In this document: positions 31,847-44,795 of the stretch, one piece after another
How positions within the stretch are numbered: the first letter of the stretch is position 1
Layout: each line of letters begins with the position of its first letter
NCBI RefSeq assembly: GCF_018446385.1
Contig: NC_055998.1
Span: 21,569,173 to 21,633,172 of the forward strand
Direction of reading: 5' to 3'
DNA: 64,000 nt
Origin: Zingiber officinale
Taxonomy: Eukaryota > Streptophyta > Magnoliopsida > Zingiberales > Zingiberaceae
Notes under the pieces: generated by a model
The model's database searches: none
The model's input: the letters and a program-made list of their open reading frames with translations, nothing else
What the model was told of the DNA's origin: nothing
Made by a program: the position numbers and the translations under genes

Positions 31847-34800
31847 ATGACTACTAAGAAGGAGGATGAGAGGAATGAGAAGGTCATCAGAGGCCTCCTC
31901 AAGCTTCCTCCAAACAGGAAGTGCATCAACTGCAACAGCCTGGTAGGGTTCCTTTCGATAGCTCTATTTTTTTTCTCTCTAGATCTCTTTGAGTGTGTAG
32001 ATTAGGGAGATCATTTTTGTTGTGGCTGTTGCTACTGTTTTGGCTGATTCGATCTTCATTTCGAATTCCAGGGTCCGCAGTACGTGTGCATTAACTTTTG
32101 GACTTTTATTTGCGTTACTTGCAGTGGAATACAGTGAGTGATTCATGGATTCATTGTGTCTTACCTTGTGATTGTATTTGCTTCTTGTCTTTCTGTTTTG
32201 TTTCTTGTCATCAAATCGGTGCGGTTGTTTTTTGCTTTTGGAAGATGTAATTTTAACTTTTGAGTAACCTGTGTCCTGGTAACTAAAGGATTATGGCTTG
32301 CAACCTCCCACATTAAAGGCTACATTTACTGAACGTATGCTATGGGCAGTAATTTAGCAAAAACGTCACTCATATCTTTTTAAATCAACTGTATGAAGAT
32401 TCTTAATTTTATCTTTAGATGATATTTAATAAGTATCATCTAATAACTTCAGACATTTTGGATTCATTTCATTGAACTTTTCGAGTTTACCAATGGGTAT
32501 AACAGAGAAAACCATTCTCAAATTTAGAGCTACTTCTTTGTTTAATCCTAAACCAAAAATAAATTTGATCGCAAGGGTTAATACCACATTGATTTGATCT
32601 AACCTTGTACACTAATGAAACAGGAATTTAGAGTTTCTTGAGGAATTTTCCATGAACTTTGATTATCATATTTATGAACTGCGAATAGAACCTAAAGCAA
32701 AAGTAGTTCTACCATGAAATACATTCCTTGACAATCAGTAGTTGATTTGCTTGTTCTTCTCATGAGTAGCTATGTGGCTTCTCATATGTTACAGTCACCA
32801 TTAGTTTCTAGCTTTTGATGCTTTATGTATTCTTATATTACAGCCGTGAATTTACTCATCGAGTTAAGTCTATATCTATGGCAAAATTTACTTCTCAAGA
32901 GGTTGAGGCTTTACAAAGAGGAGGCAATCAGGTCGCATATAAAGTTCAGCTACTATTTGTCTGAAATAAGCTATACACTTTTTTTTTTAAATTATTTTTT
33001 TTTTCTCTTTTTCCCCTTTTGCAGCGTGCTAGAGAGATATTCTTAGCGGATTGGGACACTGAGCTATCAAAGCTGCCTGATAGTAGGTAAATAGAGAACC
33101 TACTTTACCACTTTCTTGTGTTTCACATCCTTAATATTTGCATATGGATAAATGTTACAGCAACCTTGACAAGCTTAGAGAGTTCATCAAAAGTGTTTAT
33201 GTTGATAAGAAATATGCTAGCACAAGATCCTTTGACAAGCCACCTAGAGACATACAAGTAATCTCCAACCACGTTAGTTCTCTCTCCCTCAGCTTTCCTG
33301 ATATTTAATGCAATTGTGCTTATTGTATTTGGCATAAGAATTTCTTATGTTTTAGTGATATTTTCCTTGCTTGTCCTTTTACACTACAGAACCACAAGAA
33401 CCATGAGGATCATAGGAGAGCTAGTTCTTACCATTCATTTTCACAAAGTCCACCTTATGAAGACCAATATGAAGAAAAATATAGAGGTAAAAAGATGGGA
33501 ATTCTAACGAGAAAACCTGGTTCTGATCACAGTCTTTATGAAGGCAAATTCTCTAGCTTCATGTACAGTCCAGCTTACCAGGGTATGCAGCAACCCCAGG
33601 ATAGACTTGGTAATGAGACTCCTAATTCAAGGAATTCAGATTGCTCTGTTACAAGTGGGGCAGATTCATCAATATATGATAGCCAGTCTCTCAATATTCA
33701 GGATAATGGTCATAGCAGTCCTACGTTACAAGTAAGGGATATCTTAGTTCAAGATAAACACCCCCCTGTATTGAACCCCTATTCAGGTGGAAACAATGGA
33801 ATGAATTCAGATGGTTTCCAACGTTCGCAGGTCATGTTACCATGATGTCTTTACTTAATACATTACTTGTTTCTTTTGATAAGAAACACACATTACAGTG
33901 GAAATCTAATACTATTCTTTGTTCTTTGTCCAGAGGACTGCATCATCAAGTAGCTTTGGATCCTTTGACAGCAATTCTGTTTCATCTTTTACTCCATCTA
34001 GTTCAAGTAACATAATTGATCTTGTTCTGCAGCCAGAGAATTCTTCTTTACCCAAGCATTCAGAGATATCAGTTACTCCATCTTTGATTCATATTTCTGT
34101 TTCAACACATATTGGGAGTCAAGATTCTTTTAGCCCATCAATTATGGAACAACCAGTTCCTTCATTGGATTCATTTACAGATTTGTTTGCTGTTAATCAA
34201 CAACCTTCATCTACAATCATTTCAGAAGTGAAAGAAATTTCCAAACCATTCTCTCAAGGTGTAGGGTGGGCCACATTTGACATACCTCATCAAGCCAACA
34301 CATCTTCTGAACTAAACCTGTGCCCTCCTGTAGTTTCTCAGGCGAATATCCATCCCTTTCCAAAAAACACAAGTGATAGTCTTTCCTTATTTTTTGAAAA
34401 CCAAGATTGGGATAGTATGCCATCTGTGGCTGTTGATAATTCTCAGGTGAGATGCATGTTGATAGGAAATTGACTTCCCTAGGCATATTATTTTGTTTAA
34501 TGATTTTTCTGATTATACATGAAATAATTCACCTATGACGCTCAGTTATATCTGTTCTCTTATTTTTTTCAGACTTGGGATGCTTTTGGTCTTTCCGAAG
34601 GAGGTTTTCAACCAACATCTTTTCAGAATATTTCACAAACTAGTGAAGCACAAGTTTTGGCACATGATCTAATTGCATCTGAGGTTTTATATACCAATTT
34701 AAAAGATCAAGAGGTACTTTTTGTTGTAATGTTGCTTGCAAGCTTATGTTCATCAGAATTGTATGTTAGGGGTTTCTTATGAACATATGAAGGAATTTGT

Positions 34801-37800
34801 TGAGATGAGTTAGCAAGGGATCACATGAATCTGTTGATCGTAGTGCACAATTGATTTAGTTGTATAAATAGTTCAAGAGAGGAGAAAATCCAAATCTGCT
34901 CTAAGATTTGAATTGGAAGTACTCAACATTAATGCGGACTAGAATTTCAAATAAGTGAACATTGTAGATCCAAATAATTCAAGAACTGTGAAACTTAATA
35001 AATGTGATAAACATCATTGTTAAAACAAGCAACTAAAGCATTGAGAAACAATCAATGGATCATTGGTAGACAGAGGATTTCTCACTCAAAAAACATGCTA
35101 TACTTCTTTTAAAGATCATTCATAAGTATCATTTTGACTTGTTGCTTTATTCATTGCTTAACATAGGCTGGATCTCCCCTAAACTCATTTTTTGGTTTGT
35201 TGTTTGAGACAAGTCCATTAGTGACCCCAGTGAAAGGATAGAAAAGCCTCAACATAACTATCAGCTCCTTTGGTTTTCTAAGTGGCTATCTCATTGCTCT
35301 TCTTATTGTGCACTCTCAAGTCTCAACCTATCTATTATCTAGGAAGATTTATATGATTGATTGCTCTAGGCAAAAATACATTTAATCTCATTATACATAT
35401 CATGAATATCCTAATCATAACAATTAGTAACTTGGACAAGTAAAAGATTGAGGGTTGAGAGGTGTAAAAAGAATATAACAAGAATAACTCAACTTACTCA
35501 AATAAGAGGATTCTCGTAAGCATTAGTCTCATGACCTTATTATTAAATATGCTCATGTACCTGTGGCTGTGGATAGTCTGTGAACCTTATCTAAGAGTAG
35601 GGGTGTAAATTCTGGTGGGTTGGGTGAGTTCGGATCATGTTGAAGATCGGTTATAGCCAAAAAAAATCCCAACCCGAATAACTCACCCAACTCCAACCTG
35701 ATTTTTTTTGTGTGTTATTTCCCTATAATTTTTCACTTTTATCTTAATATTTTATCATTGTTATACTACATTATGTTATTTATGTACATAAAACATCTTA
35801 ATTTTTAAAATAAAATTTGATTTAAACTCCCCAAAAAACCGCTAAATCCTACATTTAGGTCAACTATGGGTCAACCTGGGTTAACGCCAACTTGACCCAA
35901 AACTAAACCAACCCCAAAACCCCCAACCCGAATCCGAAAATTCCCAACCCGAATCCAAAAACTCCCAATCCGAACTTGATTTTTTTCGGGTTGACTCGGG
36001 TCAGGTTTATTTTTGACCACCCTATCTAAGAGTAATCAACTGCCCAATGAGTCAGTGAGGATAGAATGCATTCTTCCAAGGATTTAATGGATTTGTCTCT
36101 GAAGCATACCTGCATCATATGCCTGACCACTGTAATGTTCAGAGTCAGGTAAAAATCTACCACTTCTTATCGAGCCTGGCAATGGTAATTTACTTGTCCT
36201 ACAAGGTCATAGTACCTAATGTTTATCTTGTTCATGTAGTGGGATACTGGTATCAAGGACAATAGTTGTGCACAGCTACTCAATTAACATTTTCAGACAC
36301 ATTCTCATACTTATGCACATTCCTAACTTTGGGTTTATACTCCTAGTGTGTGTGACAACTTACAAGACCAATGGAATCTATGAGTATTCCTAGTTGTGTG
36401 TACTTATGGGTGATATGCGGTCCCATAGGCATAGGACCTTGTGTAAAATTCTCAAAATTGAGTCTTGTAGAGGCATATGTAGGTGAATATGAAGTTTAGC
36501 CATGGGAATGCACAATGCCCATCCACTATTTTTTTTCCTGATGGGTGGTTGAATTGTCTAAAGGCAATTAAGGCACCCTAACTCTGCTTAGTTGAACTCT
36601 CGTTTGTATCTTTCTAGTTTCTTGATCTATTTATTTGCTTATACAATGTGTCTTGTGGCCTAGTCAGCTTCATTAGATCAAGGCCAGTTCAAGTGAAATA
36701 GCCAGATGAAATTCAATACAGGAAAGGACAAGTAGGAAGCAAAGAATAATATGTTGTACAAATAAAAACCAGTGTGATGGACTTTTGTTCACTATGTCAT
36801 AGTCACCTTTTTATAGATTTTCTGACAGTTTTAATCTGCTGAAATTTTTGAAATGGAACTAAGAAATGGACGGAAAAAAGATTAGATTGTGTGCAGAAAA
36901 ATACCTGCAACTACTATTCGCTAAATAATGGAAAAATATGAAATATTTAGAAATATGTAGTATTATGAGGTCCTAGGTAAAAAAAAAAATCTGGATGTAC
37001 TAAACTACATTTGAACTTATTCTATAATTAAGATTAAAAAAATTCAACATGATATAGACCTCTGATACTTAAGCAGCTCAAAACAAAAATAATGAAATTT
37101 AAGACTTATGCACATCACCATTAAAATAACAATTAAAGCTTCTGGAACAATACATCAATAAATCAGTCACCTGTGGTTTTAATTATCTTGAGAAGAAGAC
37201 GTATAAATCAATATAAAGTAAACCACTATCTCACTAAGTGTTCAAAGCTCCAGAGCACCATCTTGTTGGAGGATTGATGACCCACAACTTGCTTATGGAT
37301 ATCATTGAGGCTAAAGCTCAAAATTTGATTGATTGTCCGCCAATTTTGTGTGCTTTCCATTACATGTTTTTTATAGGCTTAATAGTATTAGGTGGGGTTT
37401 GATGGAGCACCTTCAATCAGCATAAACAAATAGATTCCCAAGATCAAATGATTAAAAAGGGCGAGCTTGTACAATTCTAAAAGTTTGATTGGTGTGAATT
37501 GGTCAATATAACCGTGCAGCCCATTCCCATTGATGATTGTTTCAACTTGTGCTTGCAATGGGTCAGACTGCCTGGAACACTCACCTTTTTGGTTCGATTC
37601 ACTGTCTTTGTTCTCTATTAACTTGGTTATTTTCCGCTCTAAAATGTATAAAAGATATAGATCATTGACTATCCAAAACAATAAAAGGATGGATAGATCC
37701 CATATTATTTTCTTTTCTGCATTTGAAGGTCATATAATTCCAAATTTTTCTCTATTTTATTTATTCTGAATTTGCTCCTAACACTCTTACCTTCTCTATC

Positions 37801-39358
37801 AACAAAGATTTAGTAGAATTGCAGTAGGCAAATATTCTATTCGTTACCATGTCATTACCAAGGTGATGGAATCATCATAATATCTGCAAGCAGTATTTAT
37901 GTATAGTGGCAAGGTGGAAATAAATACAAACTGGAAACATATTGGGAATATACATCTATCTTAGAAGATTAATGCATATTGGGAATATACAGCTTTTCTT
38001 GGAAGATTAAACCACATGCCTATGCAATAAGTGACTGCATCACATCTGCTTATGGCTACATTAAGATTATTTAGGATAAATCACTTCCTAGTATGTCGAA
38101 TTCCAAGCCATATCCAAGTTAATATGATTTGATTAAACTAGTTTTAGTTAAATAATCTAGCAATAAACACATTCTATTGTTGATAGTTCAAAGTGTAAAT
38201 TTTCGTCTAGAGAAATTGTGTTGGTTGGTTAACATGCATTATTATATTTTGGTATCTTTGTGTTATATGTGTTGCTTATCTTTGTTTAGTATTTAAATAA
38301 CTAAAAATTGACATTTGCAATTACTAATATTGCTGATGGTTGCTTGTTACTTAGTGGTTTATACGTAGGCAAAAAAAAAAAAAACTGTCTTTGCTCAACA
38401 AAATTGTCAATATGATTACAGGGAGGAGTTATTCAAGAAAGAAAATCTACAAATCCATTTGATCTTCCATTTGATTCAGAGTTTGATGTGAATAATAAGG
38501 TCAGTGATCATAAAAATGATGTAAAATGTTTTTGTTCAGAGCATGTCTTTTTTTATAATCTCAAGTTGTTATCATACCATGACTAAATTAAAATTTTAAA
38601 TAAGTGAAGGAAGCATGGGGGCGGATTTTGAGTACAGATGCTTAAGGAAAAAGTTCTAGATGGTTTGGTTGGCAGCTTACTGTTGGTTCAATTTGTGAGG
38701 ACTTGGTTTTCAATTCACATTCTGTTATTACTCGATTTTGTTGTTGAGCTAGTATGTCTTCCAAGTTGGAAGTTGTTTCTTTATTCAATATAGTTCAAAC
38801 CATGTGGATTTGACTAACTGTTGCAGCTTTGTCATTTGAATGGTTAGTAACTGGTTCATTAGAATGGACATGCTTATAATAAGCTTCAATCATCTATATT
38901 GGAAATCTCAGTTTTGATTATGAATGAGGCCTATTATTTAACCCTTGCCATTCTTTGCAGTTTCTGGACATGAGCCAATTGCAAAATACTTTGCCGAATT
39001 CACTGTTGCATACAGATTTACTTGGTGGATTCCCTCAAACATGGTTTCCCCAGAATCCAGATGCTCCATATGTACCACCTATACCTCAAGGTAGGCTTTC
39101 AGTGAAATGATTAATGATTCTATGCCTCAGTATTAAAACTGCCGATTCTATGCCTCACTATTAAAACTGCCTACTCCTCTTCAGGAAGTCTTAAATATAA
39201 TGGAGGGGAAATGCCAAGCTCTCAGTTGCGGTATGGTTTTGTGAATCCCTTTAGTCTGCTCTTGTGCTTTTCAAAAGTAACTCAGTCTTGTTGGTCTTAC
39301 CAGGGAGATAACTTCACAAGGCTCTTTGGCGTCAATTGGGGGAAACCCTTTTGCTTAA
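31847..39358 (+). CDS. AGD14-like: ArfGAP, AGD14-type (12 coding exons, 602 aa)
   Basis: GTPase-activating protein for ARF GTPases in vesicle traffic. Exons: 31847-31942, 32072-32133, 32844-32931, 33025-33086, 33161-33257, 33390-33830, 33934-34446, 34573-34713, 38422-38499, 38961-39090, 39185-39230, 39304-39358. All introns are GT-AG, frame is kept and the total is 1809 nt. The ArfGAP zinc finger is C-x2-C-x16-C-x2-C (Cys 26, 29, 46, 49), followed by GIHR with the catalytic arginine 54 and the MAKFTSQEVEALQRGGNQRA stretch. The rest is Ser/Pro/Gln-rich with NPF-like ends (NPFDLPFD, final GGNPFA). Arabidopsis AGD14 is about 650 aa, so length fits. The last 70-nt intron is needed to reach GGNPFA. 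Confidence 0.9.
35588..36034. mobile_element. 423-bp insertion in ArfGAP intron 8, 12-bp target duplication
   Basis: Direct repeats TATCTAAGAGTA at 35588-35599 and 36023-36034 flank an insert that begins GGGGTGTAAATTCTGG and ends TTTTTGACCACCC. The ends are weakly inverted (GGGTG/CACCC). The body is rich in CCCAACCCGAA-type words. The family is not recognised. A 9-12-bp duplication would suit a Mutator-like element or a short retroposon. Confidence 0.65.
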
Positions 39359-40410
39359 GTTTAGAGGGAATCTCTTTACTTAAGAAGGTTACCTTGACTC
39401 ATCCTGATATTCAATGTTGTTTATACATCATTGTGGTATCCGGCACACAGAAAGGAGCACCTATGTTGATGCCTTTTTCTATTCAAACCTCGTGCCATAA
39501 AATCAAATCTGAAGGTCATATGATTAACTCATCGAGGTCTATCTCATATGTTTGATCGTTGGTTACAAGATTTATCAAGTGGAAGTGGTTCTGAAAGCAC
39601 TGCCTGCTCGACACATGAAAATTTTCACAGTTGATTTGAGATTGGGTTGTACTTGTACCAGAAAGCAGTTGCATGCTGAGCTATCTTCTTGCCCGAAGAC
39701 TTCTAATCTGAGAGCTTTTCCTAGAGGCATCTAGTAGTTTAGTCAAAATTTGTGTTCCAGAAGACAACATCTTAATCATCATGATGTAACATTAACCTTG
39801 CTGTTTGGTTTTCCTGTATTGAATTCTTGTAGGGAAGAATTGTAATACCCAGGTCTGAAACACAATAGCTTCTGGGATTGTTATTATGTCAGTTAGTTGC
39901 CATTGTTTAATTATTGGTTCTCATTGCTTTCAAATTTCTGTCTCAGTCAATCGTTGTATGCTTAACTTGTCAAACTTTTCAAGTGATGAGTCGATGTCCC
40001 AGTTTTTAGGCGGCTAGTGCACAGAGATCTCTATTGGCGAATCAAAAGGGGTTGATTAGGAAAGCTGCAACCAATTGTGGTGGAAATTTGTACAAAGTCA
40101 AGCCAAATCAAGGTTGGAAAATAAGTTGCAATAATTGTCTTTAATATGGAGTCCCTTTCTTTGTGAGTTGATTACCTTTTGTATCATTTTGCCGGTAAAT
40201 TTGGGTTTTCACACCATCACTAGTTTTTGACATGATTGTGAGCATTAGGAGCGCATGATCATGGTGCGATCATCATGGATAATAAAAGGCTCCTGCAGCA
40301 CTAGTTGCAATATCTCAATTATTAGATCTCGTCGACTTCTTTTACGTTATGTTATTTATCAGTTTTATTCATTTTTCTTCTTTATCTTCTTGACTCCATG
40401 ATTGAAAGTG
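39359..40410 (+). other. 3' UTR and downstream region of the ArfGAP gene
   Basis: The continuing plus-strand ORFs at 39211-39734 read through intron 11 and the 3' UTR and have no support. No further gene seen. Confidence 0.55.
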
Positions 40411-41367
40411 ATAAGTGTGTTTTTTGGGATTTAAAGCCCCACTAACAAGGATTAAAGCTGTGCCTAATTTTCCTGCTCTACTGTGACATGAACTGAACAG
40501 ATAATAATTTTTTTACATGAATAATTGGCTCTATGCACCTGCCTGCTCAAGTTCAACTAGCCTTTTCCATCTTCTTTATATTATGTTTAATCAAGAATTA
40601 TATATAAATCTATGTAAAATTTTTAGTTAAAATTGGATTAGTTTCTATTGTTCAATAGACTGCAAAGCCAGTTGCAACCTGCGCAGGTTCAGTTAACCAT
40701 TTCAATTGCTTCTTTCTTTATGCTCAATCAAGAATTATATATGTAAAAAAATATGAATGAATCTTACTCGAAAGTTTGGACTAACTTGTGTTTAATGACT
40801 GTCTTTATGCTTAAACAAGAATTGCATAACAATTCACGTAAAAGAAATTATTTTTTTTATATTGAATCTTAGTCAAAGATTGGACTTGTCTTATTTAATG
40901 ACTAAGAAGGCCATTGGCTGGTAGAGCTTGAAGACTTAGTGGAGCACGTTTCTTCTCTTGAAGAAAACAAAACAGATCAGTTTTTTACTTATGGTTCTAT
41001 TCTTAATCAATTTTTAGAGTTCTAGTTGTCTTCTTCTCATCGTCTTAGCTGCCTTAGTCATCTTTATAATCTCGTATAATAGATGCTTGACGCGTTTAGT
41101 TAGCTTCTAATGTAAGTCTTTATAATCGTGTTTGAGTCTCACACTTTGATAGAAATATCAACAGTTTTCAAATTTAACTTGAGTAAAAACACAATTTAGT
41201 TCTTAAAAAACAAAATTATAATTGCTATCTAACCATCTGATCCTCATTGCCCCTTTTTATTATTATTTAGAAAATTATCTCAAGTCTACTTTGTCTTGAG
41301 GTTGAGGGAGGAAGAAGAAAGGGTAAAAAAAAAAAACAAATTAGAATGAAAACACAATCATAAATAT
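40411..41367. repeat. Left copy (A) of a 0.95-kb direct duplication
   Basis: Matches 46373-47314 over its whole length with scattered substitutions and small indels. It ends with …CAATCATAAATAT, where the reversed Tat LTR begins (TGATCTTGTC). The sequence itself is AT-rich intergenic DNA downstream of the ArfGAP gene. Confidence 0.93.
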
Positions 41368-43112
41368 TGATCTTGTCTGAGAAATTTGATAAAACGGAGA
41401 GCTGGAAGAAAAAATCTACTGCTGGTAAAGAAGAATACTTATAGAATACCGATCCGAGAAACCCAAAGCGGATCGGGGAGAATAGAGTCACCGGATGCCC
41501 TCCCTGTGTGAAGATCCAATGACGAGAGAGAGAGATCTAACTGAAGAAAACTGAGATCCAAAGCTTCCAAGGTTTCCTGCGCACAAGATACCAACCAACA
41601 CTATCGTCAGTGACATAAGACCGGCGTGAGAATCCCTGGCTAGACCCTCCGACGCTCAAGTCAGTGATCTCTCTTGATGTGGAAGAAGGAAGAAGAAGAT
41701 GAACAGTAGTTGAAAACTAGAGTTATGAATGTGAGCAGTGATGTGAACTTACCTTACCAACGGAGAAGATTCCCCTTTTTATACCACTTCATATAACCTC
41801 CGTAGTCATGAAGTGGACCCCGGTTTATTAAACTTTGTTATGGGATGACATAAGCTGCGTACTTGTGGTAAATGACTTTTAAGGAATTTTTTTTGTACCC
41901 CAGATATACCTTCTTTGTCGTCTAGTACCTGCAGAAAGGTCTAAAAACACATTTCCCGCCAAATATGTAAAACATGTTATACAATCACATACTGTAAATA
42001 TCTTCGTTAACCTACTTTATTTACTTCTGTTTTGTTTCATAAGTTATTTTAAAGTGTATCTATCGTTCCTACTTGCCTCTCTTGTTTTTGCTTTTGCTAT
42101 ATCATAGATAGCTTGATATAACATTGTTCCTTGCATCGGTCGAAGCTGAACTTAAACTAGGTTTGGCCAATTATTATTACCTCTCACGAGGCTCCTCGGG
42201 TAATACCTGTCCGTGCCCCTCTAGGTTTATTATCCCGGCTAGCACTGGGCTATATTTCATCAAGTATGTAATCTTGATCAATATTGGTATATTTTTTCAA
42301 GGTATTATTCAGCCTAGATTGGTCTACCTCTTTCAAGGTATGTCTCGGTCGATATTGCCCTACTCACTGGGAAGTGTATCTCGGCCGATATTGGCCTTCC
42401 TCCCTGAAGGTATGTCTCGCTCGATATTGACCTGTCTCCCTCGAGGTATATCCCAGCCGATATTAGTCTTCCTCCTTGGAGGTATATCCAGGCCGATATT
42501 AGCCTACCTCCTTGGAGGTATATCTTGATCGATATGAGTCTGCCTTCCTGGAGGTATATACCGGCCGATATTGAACTATCTCCTTGGAGGTATGTCTTGA
42601 TTGATATTGGTCTACCTCCCTGGAGGTATACCCCGCTCGATATTGGCTTACCTCCCTGGAGGTATATCCCGGCCGGTATTGGCCTACCTCCTTGGAGGTA
42701 TGTACCGGCCGATATTGGCCTGCCTCCTTAGAGGTATATCCCACTCGATATTGGCTTGCCTCCCTGGAGGTATATCCCGACCGATATTGGCCTACCTCCT
42801 TGGAGATATGTACCGGCCGATATTGGCTTGCCTCTTTGGAGGTATATCTCGCTCAATATTGGCCTGCCTCCCTGGAGGTATATCCCGCTCGATATTGGCC
42901 TGCCTCCCTGGAGGTATATCCCGCTCGATATTTGGCCTACCCCATTTGAGGTATATCCCGACCGATATTGACCTTCCTCTCCAGAGGTATATCCTGATCG
43001 ATATTGGCCTACCTCCTTTGAGGTATATCCCGGCCGATATTGATCTATCTTCTCAACTCGGCTATCTCCTTTCCCTTCCTCACCGGGGATCCATGAAACC
43101 TAACCCATATCA
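41368..43112 (-). repeat. 3' LTR of Tat-3
   Basis: Plus-strand ends are TGATCTTGTC and CCATATCA, consistent with TG…CA termini. It is followed by the polypurine tract at 43113-43128. A 36-bp array fills its U3 part (42270-43060). Confidence 0.82.
42270..43060. repeat. 36-bp tandem array in Tat-3 LTR (~21 copies)
   Basis: Monomer landmarks: GGTATATCCCGGCCGATATT and GGCCTACCTCC. Each unit centres on an inverted repeat ACCTCC-ct-GGAGGT. One unit near 42976 reads CCTCT-cc-AGAGG, a paired change. Since 36 is a multiple of 3, ORFs over it encode a perfect 12-residue period (GGISRPILAYLP-like) on the plus strand. I do not regard these as proteins. Confidence 0.92.
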
Positions 43113-43301
43113 CTAGCTTTCCCTTCAAGTTTAGTCGAAGGAGGTGTAACCGACTGACTAGACACAGGTCTGATTTTGTTTTTTCTTTACCCGTGACTCT
43201 GCCACGGGTACTGAAGTGACCTTACAAATTTTTTGTACAACTATCTTGTGAATCTGAGTACAGTGATCCCGTGAACCTTAGTACATTGATTCCTACGATC
43301 C

Positions 43302-43734
43302 TTTAAATAGGGCTACCACCCTTTCTTCGTTCATCACCTATCTCAGTTCTTTTCCCTCCTCGCCAACTTTTCCTGCTAAGAGTATGGCCTTAGATCCCCC
43401 TCTTTGGGGGCGACTCTTGTTGGACAAGGCGAGATCTATACATGAGTTTATTCAAGTTTTTTATTTAGCTAACTCCATGGTTCGAGAAACCATCCTAAAA
43501 AACGACGTTTCTCGAGATTTAGAATCTCCAACCGAAGGCGCAACTGCTCTAGAAACTCAACGAGCTTCAGAGGAATCCTCCTTACTTACGGAGGACATAC
43601 TCAATAGCCCAGGGATGTCGCTACAAATGCGTAGCCCATGTTACCCTCGAGCTAGGATTGGTTGCTCTGGTAGCAGAGCTCTAGGGCTCGAACAGGGGAG
43701 AGGCTCTTTCAGTCAGCTTTGCACCATAGCCTGA
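43302..43734 (+). CDS. Tat-3 antisense short ORF with TATA-like box
   Basis: The ORF runs 43384-43734 (116 residues, MALDPPLWGRLLLDKARSIH). A TTTAAATAGGG at 43303-43312 lies about 75 bp upstream. Its place, just inside the LTR and antisense to the element, matches unit C of Tat-1, but sequence similarity is weak and no family was recognised. It may be a decayed gene or chance. Confidence 0.35.
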
Positions 43735-44795
43735 ATAGATCTGTCCCCTTCCCCTTGCCCTTGAGACCACCTTGCTTCATAGTTTTCTTTGTCCTGGGTA
43801 AAATATTGCCACTTCTGTCGCCCGAGCAAGCTTCCTTCGTGCTTGGTAAAATATTTTCACTTCTGCTCCATGGCAAGTTTGACTCCGATGGGACTGAAAT
43901 TTTCTAAGCATCTCGAGAGCCTATGTTTGTAACTTTTATTGACTTTTCGAGGTTTAATGTTTTGAGGGGGAAAATGTAATGTTTGATCAGATTCTAAATG
44001 TAAATTCAAACAATCTTTTGTGTTGAATCGGGTAACTTTATTGAATCCTTCTAATTCATAATAATAGACGTGATGTTTTGCCCAATATCCACTTGTATAT
44101 CATAAACATTGTCATTTCAACAAGTATTCTCTTGTTTATCATAGTCGAGGTTATCTGGACCGATGTTATACTTACCTCTTATGGCTAACGTTATACTTAT
44201 CTACTGTAGCTAAAGTTATACCAACCAATAAGTAAAATTACTTTGCTCGATGCTAGTTTATGTTTTAAACTAACATCAATTTGGACTATGTTTTATGCCT
44301 AAATAACTTTCATTATTTTTTGTCCTTGACCTAGATTTCGTCAAACTCAATCCCTCTTCCTTTATTACACCTAGTAAATTACGTCTTCTCTTCAGAATTT
44401 CCTTGCTCGTAATTGGCTTTTCAATGGTAAGAGAATGTTGGAGGCGTATAATAAGGTGTTACCAACCCCAACATGATTCGATTTGTCGCATCCAACATAA
44501 ATACTCCTTTATGATTATGTGACACACATTCTCTCTCTTTGCTGCGTCATATGGGCATTTGCCCTTTTTCTATAATCCTCAACGTCTATTGAGAAAAAAG
44601 TATTTTGATCTAACGAATGTATTCTCCAAACCCTAAACTTTTCGTCTTCTTATCAATTCTGTCCCTTTCTTTCTTGCCTTAACGTTCTTTTCTCGCTACA
44701 GTCTTTGATCAAACCTCGCGCTCACTGCTTTCCGGCGATCTCCTTTCTTCCTTCCAGTAAGTAACTTGATGTTCCTCTAGTCTTTACTTCTGTCT
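43735..44795. other. Spacer before the Tat-3 PF04195-like unit
   Basis: AT-rich. No gene. It ends with a pyrimidine-rich leader containing AAACCCTAAA (44628-44637), like that of unit B in Tat-1. Confidence 0.5.

Noticed and set aside
39211-39734. Two plus-strand ORFs after the ArfGAP exons
   Set aside because: The first reads through intron 11 in the wrong frame and the second is in the 3' UTR. The spliced GGNPFA ending is better supported.
42124-43116. ORFs encoding a 12-residue repeat on both strands
   Set aside because: Result of the 36-bp LTR array. All lie inside a retrotransposon LTR and several frames are open at once.
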